Source: Cyclobacteriaceae bacterium
Lineage (GTDB): Bacteria; Bacteroidota; Bacteroidia; Cytophagales; Cyclobacteriaceae
NCBI GenBank assembly: GCA_947458795.1
Contig: CANHCD010000003.1
Location: 1-26,540 of the forward strand
Direction of reading: 5' to 3'
DNA: 26,540 bases
The notes below the pieces were generated by a model. It ran no database searches. It was not told the origin of the DNA and saw only the letters and a list, made by a program, of their open reading frames with translations. Positions within the stretch are counted from its first letter, which is position 1. Each line of letters opens with the position of its first letter. A program made the position numbers and the translations under genes. Shown in pieces: positions 21,251-26,540 of this stretch.

Positions 21251-21902
21251 ATGAAAATTGGATGTATTTGATTTTCTCACCCTTATCCGAAAAAATCTTC
21301 TCATAGCGCGTCTTGATGCCGTAGTGTGCATCACGTAGTTCACTTTCGTAAAAATCTGAGGTATTATGATGTATCTGGCAGTCAGGTCGAGCACTTAAAA
21401 CTGATTCAGTATACTCGTAAAGACCTGTATTGTCTGTTTTAAAGTGGATGATCCCTCCAGCCTTGACCAGCTGCTTGTACATCTCCAGAAATTTGGGAAA
21501 AGTTAATCTTCGCTTTTCATCCCCATCTCTTGGAAAAGGATCCGGGAAAGTGATCCAGAGTTCAGAGATTTCGCTTGGTGCAAAAAAGTTTTCGAGCTGC
21601 TGGATCTGGGTACGTAAAAATGCCACATTAGCGATACCCTCGGCTGTAGCTGTAGAGCTTCCCTTCCATATCCTACTTCCTTTAATGTCTACTCCAATAA
21701 AATTTTGGTTCGGGTACTGCCGACCTAGACCTAGGGTAAATTCACCTCTTCCACAGGCCAATTCGACGACTAAAGGTTGGTCAACAGCAAACTGAAGTGC
21801 ATTCCACTGCCCTCTTACTTGCTCAAAAATAGGTTTACCTTCCTGTACGACATTGGGGTTGACTTCGTTTTGGGCAAAGCGAACCAGCTTTTTTCTACTC
21901 AT
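21240..21902 (-). CDS. trmB: tRNA (guanine-N7-)-methyltransferase
   Basis: This 220-residue SAM-dependent enzyme methylates G46 of tRNA. It shows the SAM motif 'VELACGRGEFTLGLG', then 'FIGVDIKGSRIWKG', the TrmB signature 'ITFPDPFPRDGDEKRRL' with its Pro-Asp-Pro, and 'HFKTDNTGLYEYT'. The usual TrmB has 'DPWPKKRHxKRRL'; the shortened basic loop here is normal for Bacteroidota members. It is the last gene of the SPOR-exb-ton-folC set, and its ATG shares one base with the folC stop (TAATG). The end overlaps the 3-hydroxyacyl-CoA dehydrogenase on the opposite strand by 11 bases. Confidence 0.96.
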   Translation of the reverse strand: MSRKKLVRFAQNEVNPNVVQEGKPIFEQVRGQWNALQFAVDQPLVVELACGRGEFTLGLGRQYPNQNFIGVDIKGSRIWKGSSTATAEGIANVAFLRTQIQQLENFFAPSEISELWITFPDPFPRDGDEKRRLTFPKFLEMYKQLVKAGGIIHFKTDNTGLYEYTESVLSARPDCQIHHNTSDFYESELRDAHYGIKTRYEKIFSDKGEKIKYIQFSFIE

Positions 21903-23203
21903 TAAAGATTTTCAATTTCTGCAACAACAAAAGTACTGCCTCCAACAAATATCAGGTCATCTGAGGCGGCATTTTTTCTAGCAAATTCAAGGGCTTCTGT
22001 AACGGTAGGAATAACCTGTCCAATCAAACCCTTTTCATTCCCCTTCCTTGCCAATTCATGGGCATCCATTGCGCGTGGGATGCTTGCTTGGCAAAAAATA
22101 TAGTTTGCTTCTTTTGGTAGCAAGTCCAAAACCTTAGAGATATCCTTGTCATTCACCATGCCAATCACCATCCAAAGCTTTGAATAGAAATACTTTTTAA
22201 GCTGGTTCACTACCTCTCCAATTCCAGCTTCATTGTGACCTGTATCGGCAAGGATGATTGGATTTACCTGCAACAACTGCCATCGACCTTTCAGCCCCGT
22301 CTGCATAGAGATACTTTCCAAACCTACTTGAAGCGCCGTATCCGAAAGGTTCCAACCCTGATTCCGAAGCTGCTTGACAGCCTCCAAAATTCCAGGAAGG
22401 TTGAAGCGTTGGTAGTCTCCATTCAAGTCAAATTTCATAGTAAACTCCCCATCGCTGCTCCGCACCTTAAAATTGGCAGGCTGTTGGATGTTTGGGTTTT
22501 CTGATTCTGGTAGTTTAGTTACTTCCCACAGCTGATCTGCAAAAACGATAGCTGCCTGCTTTGCAGCTGCCTGCTGAGAAAACACGACCTGCGTTTCCTT
22601 TTGCGTTTGACTAATCACGACGGGAACACCTTGCTTGATGATTCCTGCCTTTTCTCCAGCGATCAGCGGAAGGGTATTTCCTAAAAATTGCGTGTGGTCG
22701 TAACCGATGGTGGTAATCACACAAAGTTCGGGATGAATCACATTGGTACTATCCAGCCTCCCTCCCATCCCCACTTCGATCACTGCGATGTCCACAGCCT
22801 CCTTTGCAAAATACCAAAATGCCATTCCTACGGTCATCTCAAAGAAACTGGGTTGAAGCTGATCCAAAAAGGCTCTGTTATTGGCTACAAATTCAACCAC
22901 GTCTTCTTCCGTAATTTCTTTTCCATCAATCCGAATTCGTTCGGTGAAGGATTTGAGGTGAGGGGATGTATAAAGCCCAGTTTTATAGCCTGCCGCTTGA
23001 AAAACAGAAGCCAAGGCATGGGAGGTGCTCCCCTTTCCATTGGTCCCAGCAACATGAATCGTTTTGAATGTTTCCTGCGGATTACCAAGATGCTCACATA
23101 GCAAAATGGTATTTGTCAAATCTGCCTTGTAGGCTGAAGCTCCCACCCGTTGAAACATGGGTAAAGCATTAAAAAGGTAATCCAATGTTTCTGCGTAAGT
23201 CAT
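21902..23203 (-). CDS. folC: folylpolyglutamate synthase / dihydrofolate synthase
   Basis: This 433-residue Mur-ligase-family enzyme adds glutamate to dihydropteroate and to folates with ATP. The P-loop is 'GTNGKGST' (53-60), followed by 'TGLYTSPHLKSFTERIRI', a Ser-Pro-His motif that is characteristic of FolC. Further motifs are 'EVGMGGRLDSTNV' and 'IGYDHTQFLG', and the C-terminal domain has 'ILADTGHNEAGI' and 'GMVNDKD'. ATG 23203 is chosen; it leaves one base after the TonB stop, while an in-frame start at 23224 would overlap the tonB gene by 20 bases. The gene is embedded in the TonB-system operon. The dual activity is assumed for bacteria and cannot be read. Confidence 0.96.
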   Translation of the reverse strand: MTYAETLDYLFNALPMFQRVGASAYKADLTNTILLCEHLGNPQETFKTIHVAGTNGKGSTSHALASVFQAAGYKTGLYTSPHLKSFTERIRIDGKEITEEDVVEFVANNRAFLDQLQPSFFEMTVGMAFWYFAKEAVDIAVIEVGMGGRLDSTNVIHPELCVITTIGYDHTQFLGNTLPLIAGEKAGIIKQGVPVVISQTQKETQVVFSQQAAAKQAAIVFADQLWEVTKLPESENPNIQQPANFKVRSSDGEFTMKFDLNGDYQRFNLPGILEAVKQLRNQGWNLSDTALQVGLESISMQTGLKGRWQLLQVNPIILADTGHNEAGIGEVVNQLKKYFYSKLWMVIGMVNDKDISKVLDLLPKEANYIFCQASIPRAMDAHELARKGNEKGLIGQVIPTVTEALEFARKNAASDDLIFVGGSTFVVAEIENL

Positions 23204-23204
23204 C

Positions 23205-24059
23205 TTACTCCACCTTGACCACAAAAGTGATTTTTCCTGTTGAAAAATCAGCCGCAGCAGCCCCAGATTTTTTGAAATCGAGTTGGTTGACTACTTGGCG
23301 GTAATAAGCCAATACAGCATTGGATACATTGTATTCCAAAGGGATTGCTTGGACGACTTTTCCGGATCCGTCCACCGTTATTTTAAAGACCATTCGCCCA
23401 TTTCTGGTGGATACCCTGTCGTTGATAGCTGGTCGAGAGGCAAAATCCCAGCCTGCCAAATCCAAGCTATACCCAGCACCTCCTGCGGCACCTTTACCCG
23501 TACCTGTAGGACTTCCCTGATCTCCTTTGGTATCAGAGGTTCCCTGTCCGGTGGAACCTCCAGAAGGTGAAGCCTTTCCAGACTTTCCTCCAGCCCCAAA
23601 AATTGCCCGCTGGTCCACCTTGGGCTGCTCCACTACTGTTGGATTAGGGCTCACTTCTTTTTTTTCCACCTTCGTCGGTTCAGCATTCGCTGTGGTTTCG
23701 CCTTTAAGAGGGGAAGGTAAAGTACTTACCGCTTGATTGGTACTTGGCTTAGTTGTAACAGTCTTTGAAGGATTTGTAGGAACTGCTACCTGCTGAACTG
23801 GCGTAATCTCACCTGGAGCTGCATCTTCAGTAGCAGGGTTTTCTAAGGTATTGGCAAGTACTTGAGACTGATCTCCTGAGCCAAGATCCGAAAATCCCAA
23901 ATTCAACTCCATTCCATAGGTAGGTTTAGGAGGATTAGGTTGCTCCCAAACCACAATAAAGTACATGGCGAGAAATAGCAACACTTGCACCAGTACGGTG
24001 ATTACAGCCGATTGAATTCGGCTTTTTTGTTCGAGTGAATTGGAATTCACACCAAGCAT
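23205..24059 (-). CDS. tonB: TonB-like energy transducer
   Basis: This 284-residue protein has an N-terminal single membrane helix (about 18-38), a long Pro/Thr/Ser/Gly-rich linker (about 45-200, with 'GKSGKASPSGGSTGQGTSDT' like sequence) and a compact C-terminal domain ('NGRMVFKITVDGSGKVVQAI', ending 'ITFVVKVE'). This is the layout of TonB/TolA proteins, which carry inner-membrane proton-motive energy to outer-membrane receptors. The C-terminal domain is divergent from E. coli TonB and the Tyr-Pro/Ser-Gly signature is weak, so TolA-like or 'energy transducer' is the safer name. ATG 24059 overlaps the exbD stop by one base. It lies with exbB and exbD in the canonical order. Confidence 0.82.
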   Translation of the reverse strand: MLGVNSNSLEQKSRIQSAVITVLVQVLLFLAMYFIVVWEQPNPPKPTYGMELNLGFSDLGSGDQSQVLANTLENPATEDAAPGEITPVQQVAVPTNPSKTVTTKPSTNQAVSTLPSPLKGETTANAEPTKVEKKEVSPNPTVVEQPKVDQRAIFGAGGKSGKASPSGGSTGQGTSDTKGDQGSPTGTGKGAAGGAGYSLDLAGWDFASRPAINDRVSTRNGRMVFKITVDGSGKVVQAIPLEYNVSNAVLAYYRQVVNQLDFKKSGAAAADFSTGKITFVVKVE

Positions 24060-24451
24060 TAATTGTAAGGTTTAGTCGCGATAGAGACATTGGCCCCCAG
24101 TCCTGCGGCAATGCCTCCAATTTCTACTAGGTATTCTACAGGCACCTCCTTGTCCAAATGCAACACTACCTGCCCTTTTTTGCCTTCCAATAATGGAGTT
24201 AACACTGATTTGAGTTGTTCCCTTGTCACCAATTGATCGTTGACCGAAAACTGAAGGTCTTTCGTAACCGATACCGTTACTTCCTGCATGACGATATCAG
24301 AAGTTTCGCTCGAAGGCAAATTAACAGAAAGCCCTGAAGGGGTTATAAATGAAGAGGTTAACATAAAAAATATCAGCAAAAGAAAGATAATGTCCGTCAT
24401 GGAGGACATGCTGAATGAAGCATCGACTTTATTTTTCTGCTGCAATCCCAT
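24059..24451 (-). CDS. exbD: ExbD/TolR biopolymer transport protein
   Basis: This 130-residue protein has an ExbD/TolR layout: a short cytoplasmic N-terminus ('VDASFSMSSMTDIIFLLLIF'), one membrane helix (about 21-36) with the conserved Asp20 at its cytoplasmic edge, where it takes part in proton flow, and a periplasmic domain ending 'GANVSIATKPYN'. It pairs with the ExbB protein to power the TonB-like protein. The stop overlaps the tonB ATG by one base, and two bases separate it from the exbB stop. An analogous TolQ/TolR role cannot be excluded. Confidence 0.92.
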   Translation of the reverse strand: MGLQQKNKVDASFSMSSMTDIIFLLLIFFMLTSSFITPSGLSVNLPSSETSDIVMQEVTVSVTKDLQFSVNDQLVTREQLKSVLTPLLEGKKGQVVLHLDKEVPVEYLVEIGGIAAGLGANVSIATKPYN

Positions 24452-24453
24452 CT

Positions 24454-25143
24454 TTATTTGTCTTGAAGTAGATCGATGAACTCAATAGAGGTGTATTCCA
24501 TGTGGTGTACCAATTTGGAAACTTGCGTAACCAAATAGTTGTAGCCCAAGTACGCGATGATTCCCACAACCAATCCTGCGGCGGTAGTAATCATGGCTTC
24601 GTAAATCCCCGAAGAAAGTAACTTGGGAGACACCATTCCATCTTCTTGGGCAATGGAAATAAATGCCTGAATCATGCCGGTTACGGTTCCCAAAAATCCA
24701 ATCATAGGCGCCGCACCTGAAACAGTCGCTAAAACCCCTAAATTCTTCTCAAGCTTGTAAATCTCCAGTTTTCCGACATTTTCAATGGCCACTTCAATAT
24801 TTTTCAGAGGCGATCCAATTCGATCTATTCCTTTGGAAATCATGACCGCTACTGGAGTCTTTTCTCCTGCGCAAAGCATTTTTGCTTTATCTATTTGGCC
24901 ATTTTGTACCAATATTTTCACCTGATCCATCAAGCTTCCTGGTGTTTTAGAGGCCTTTTGAATCACTAAAAGTTTCTGGATAAAAATAAAAATAGCCATA
25001 ACGAACAATCCATAAAGTGGAATCATCATGTATCCACCCTTTATCAATAGGTCTACTAATCCAATGGATTGAGTGGTAGCTTCAACTGCGGCTGGAACAG
25101 TCGCAACGGAATCAATAGCAAGTGTTTGTAATAAAACCATCAT
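24454..25143 (-). CDS. exbB: ExbB/TolQ/MotA-family proton channel protein
   Basis: This 229-residue protein is the proton channel of the TonB or Tol system. It has three membrane helices (about 39-60, 139-161 and 183-205), a cytoplasmic loop with 'KNIEVAIENVGKLEIYKLEK', and the MotA/TolQ/ExbB signature 'APMIGFLGTVTGMIQAF' (145-161) followed by 'GIYEAMITTAAGLVVGI' (179-195). The N-terminal hydrophobic stretch (1-20) resembles the signal-like start of Bacteroidota members. The chosen ATG 25143 shares one base with the SPOR stop (TGATG); the next codon is also ATG. It precedes exbD and tonB in one operon. Confidence 0.94.
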   Translation of the reverse strand: MMVLLQTLAIDSVATVPAAVEATTQSIGLVDLLIKGGYMMIPLYGLFVMAIFIFIQKLLVIQKASKTPGSLMDQVKILVQNGQIDKAKMLCAGEKTPVAVMISKGIDRIGSPLKNIEVAIENVGKLEIYKLEKNLGVLATVSGAAPMIGFLGTVTGMIQAFISIAQEDGMVSPKLLSSGIYEAMITTAAGLVVGIIAYLGYNYLVTQVSKLVHHMEYTSIEFIDLLQDK

Positions 25144-25916
25144 CAATAATTCAATATCCAATAACGTGTTGAATCCTGCGCTTTCATTTCTTTTAGTTTG
25201 GCCGAAGCTTCTTTCCAAGTACTATAGGAACCAATTGCTAACCTATAGTTTTGATTTTTTTTAAAAGGATACACTAGATAGTATTCAGAGAATTTATCAC
25301 CTGAATTTTTTATGTATCTAGCAGTTTCCTGCTCACTCGCAAAGCTTCCTATCACTAAATAATACCTTGTTTTCCCCTCAATTTGCTCAGCTCGTTTGAC
25401 TTTAGGATTTGTCGCAATTGATGTGCCAGAATTTGTTGAGGTCGAAGTTAAATCGAAGTCGGAAATACCAGAGGAACCTTGATTAGCCAAAGAATCCAAG
25501 TTCGATTTTGCGAGCTTGAAACTATCTTCAAAATGTTTTGAAAGAGCTGCAGTATCTAGTGGGCCCGCAACCAAAATTTCCTGCTCAGTAACAGGTTTCT
25601 GAGTCGAATTTAGTTGAATAATGATGATAATAATTGCTGCAATAATTGCAATTACGACCACCCAAACCCATGTTTTCACTTTCTTTTTCTCGTTTTTTGC
25701 TCGAGTTGTAGAAGCATCAGCTGGTCGATTTGTTTTAGTTTCTCGGTTCTTGTCTTTATCAGTAAATGAAGAAGTTTTAGGCGACTCAATGGAAGGAGTT
25801 TGGTCTGGTGCTTTCGAATTGGACTTTTCTGAAGAAAGCGGCTTCACCTCTACATAGGGAAGCCCAAAATCCTTGGGATCTGGCCATTGTTTGGGATTGG
25901 AATCTTTTTCTGCCAT
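25143..25916 (-). CDS. SPOR domain membrane protein
   Basis: This 257-residue protein starts the operon. A disordered N-terminal region rich in Ser, Thr, Lys and Pro (1-80) leads to one membrane helix (about 83-101), a periplasmic linker ('NLDSLANQGSSGISD') and a C-terminal SPOR domain (about 183-257: 'TRYYLVIGSFASEQETAR', then 'NYRLAIGSYSTWKEASAKL'). SPOR domains bind denuded glycan strands of peptidoglycan, often at division sites. ATG 25916 is natural. The stop shares one base with exbB, so the envelope-binding protein and the proton channel are translationally linked. A function in siting the TonB machinery at peptidoglycan is speculation. Confidence 0.92.
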   Translation of the reverse strand: MAEKDSNPKQWPDPKDFGLPYVEVKPLSSEKSNSKAPDQTPSIESPKTSSFTDKDKNRETKTNRPADASTTRAKNEKKKVKTWVWVVVIAIIAAIIIIIIQLNSTQKPVTEQEILVAGPLDTAALSKHFEDSFKLAKSNLDSLANQGSSGISDFDLTSTSTNSGTSIATNPKVKRAEQIEGKTRYYLVIGSFASEQETARYIKNSGDKFSEYYLVYPFKKNQNYRLAIGSYSTWKEASAKLKEMKAQDSTRYWILNY

Positions 25917-25934
25917 TGTACTAGTGAGAATATA

Positions 25935-25965
25935 CGAAACTAACTTAAAACTAGGTAAAGCCCAA
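25935..25965 (-). promoter_or_regulatory. candidate promoter of the SPOR-exb-tonB-folC-trmB operon
   Basis: On the minus strand TTG (25965-25963) and TAGTTTCG (25942-25935, one base from TAnnTTTG) are 20 bases apart. The transcript would begin near 25928, about 12 bases before ATG 25916. It overlaps a weak hairpin at 25949-25973. Confidence 0.4.
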
Positions 25966-25973
25966 CCCTAGTT
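25949..25973 (-). terminator. weak terminator after the outer-membrane barrel gene
   Basis: On the minus strand AACTAGG (25973-25967), an 11-base loop and CCTAGTT (25955-25949) pair over seven bases, followed by a short T run. It lies 10 bases after the barrel stop. The stem is short, so read-through is possible. Confidence 0.4.
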
Positions 25974-25982
25974 ATCAGTAAA

Positions 25983-26540
25983 TTAAAATTTGAAACTCAG
26001 CCCTCCAACTCCTTGAATTCCACGCACTGGGTAGTTCATCCAACGGGAATTACTCCTGTTGAGCAAGTTATTTCCTTCTGCAAAAATGGAAAGTCGCGGA
26101 TTTACGGCGTAGTCTATTTTCAATTGGAGATCTACAAGTGCAGGAAGCTTGACTACTTCGGCTCGTACCGGTTTAGTTTCAATTACTCCGAATCCTCTTG
26201 CTTGCAAGCCACCCATGACTTGAAGGTTAGCTTGAAGGTTTAACTTTTTGAATGGACTGTACCGATTATTTAGTTGTAGGATCCAAGTGGGTCGGTGCCA
26301 GGCCACTTGTTGATTAGATAAATTATAATGGAAGAAATCAAACTGAGTAGTAAGGGTATATTTTTCGTTTAAAGACAGTTCTACATTCGAGTTAAACTGA
26401 AAAACGGTAGCCTCTTGGTCGTAAACCAACTCAAATCGAGCCGTATCTGCATACGAATTCACGAAGAAATGGAGATTGGATTGGCGACGAAGGTCAATGC
26501 CTGCTCGATAAACTAACTTATCCGAAACAATCCCTTCTAC
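25983..26540 (-). CDS. outer-membrane beta-barrel (TonB-dependent receptor-like), 3' end only
   Basis: This is the final 185 residues of an outer-membrane protein; the frame is open to the window edge, so the 159-codon form that starts at 26462 is not the true start. Alternating strands, an Arg/Asn-rich turn ('VNPRLSIFAEGNNLLNRSNS') and a C-terminal ending '...GVGGLSFKF', with a terminal Phe, fit the last strands of a TonB-dependent receptor barrel; the 'EGNNLLNRSN' segment recalls the 'xNLxN' turn of these receptors. It precedes the TonB-system operon in the same direction, as would fit a receptor. The plug domain and signal lie outside, so the substrate is unknown. Confidence 0.75.
   Translation of the reverse strand, partial: VEGIVSDKLVYRAGIDLRRQSNLHFFVNSYADTARFELVYDQEATVFQFNSNVELSLNEKYTLTTQFDFFHYNLSNQQVAWHRPTWILQLNNRYSPFKKLNLQANLQVMGGLQARGFGVIETKPVRAEVVKLPALVDLQLKIDYAVNPRLSIFAEGNNLLNRSNSRWMNYPVRGIQGVGGLSFKF

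Overview
The window looks like chromosomal DNA from a Bacteroidota bacterium, most likely an aerobic Cytophagales member related to Algoriphagus/Cyclobacteriaceae; that lineage is inferred from gene content and not tested. Starts lack Shine-Dalgarno sequences, and several genes are preceded by the Bacteroidota-type -7 motif TAnnTTTG. Families typical of the group are present: DUF6526, a Tat-exported Gfo/Idh/MocA oxidoreductase, a lipoprotein OmpH, and an SPOR-ExbB-ExbD-TonB set beside a TonB-receptor-like barrel. I see no rRNA, tRNA, CRISPR array, insertion sequence or prophage.

Layout. 1-2380 (+): the end of a DUF4136 protein, a DUF962/Mpo1-like membrane protein, a conserved hypothetical, a 69-residue protein that is about 65% Asp/Glu, a 49-residue membrane protein with its own promoter and terminator, and a DUF6526 protein. 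2381-6456 (-): glycerate kinase, translationally coupled to a single 989-residue protein joining a lipoprotein GH20 beta-N-acetylhexosaminidase to a complete AGCS sodium:alanine symporter. 6652-8112 (+): a divergent Tat-exported oxidoreductase. 8213-11536 (-): deoxyhypusine-synthase-like protein, OmpH/Skp-like lipoprotein, histone-deacetylase-family hydrolase, acidic hypothetical. 11616-15758: AlbA_2-domain protein (+), phage-holin-family membrane protein (-), fatty acid desaturase (+), tyrS (+) and a TetR regulator (+). 15782-17246 (-): hypothetical and an MDR enoyl reductase/quinone oxidoreductase-like enzyme. 17358-21250 (+): a tight four-gene operon of SDR, ACAD10/11-type acyl-CoA dehydrogenase, ACAD10/11-type APH kinase and 3-hydroxyacyl-CoA dehydrogenase. 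21240-26540 (-): trmB, folC, tonB-like, exbD, exbB and SPOR genes that touch or overlap end to end, then the 3' end of an outer-membrane barrel gene.

How the genes work together. The four-gene (+) operon is the strongest candidate for a little-described system. Its kinase and dehydrogenase resemble the two halves of animal ACAD11 and also LvaA/LvaC of the Pseudomonas levulinate pathway, where a 4-hydroxyacyl-CoA is phosphorylated and the phosphate is then eliminated. The SDR could make or use the hydroxyacyl-CoA, and the last enzyme could pass the product to beta-oxidation. The second notable item is the GH20-symporter fusion: no in-frame ATG, GTG or TTG exists at the junction, so the symporter half has no start of its own there. 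The (-) strand SPOR-to-trmB block would make energy transduction for outer-membrane uptake co-translated with folate and tRNA-modification enzymes.
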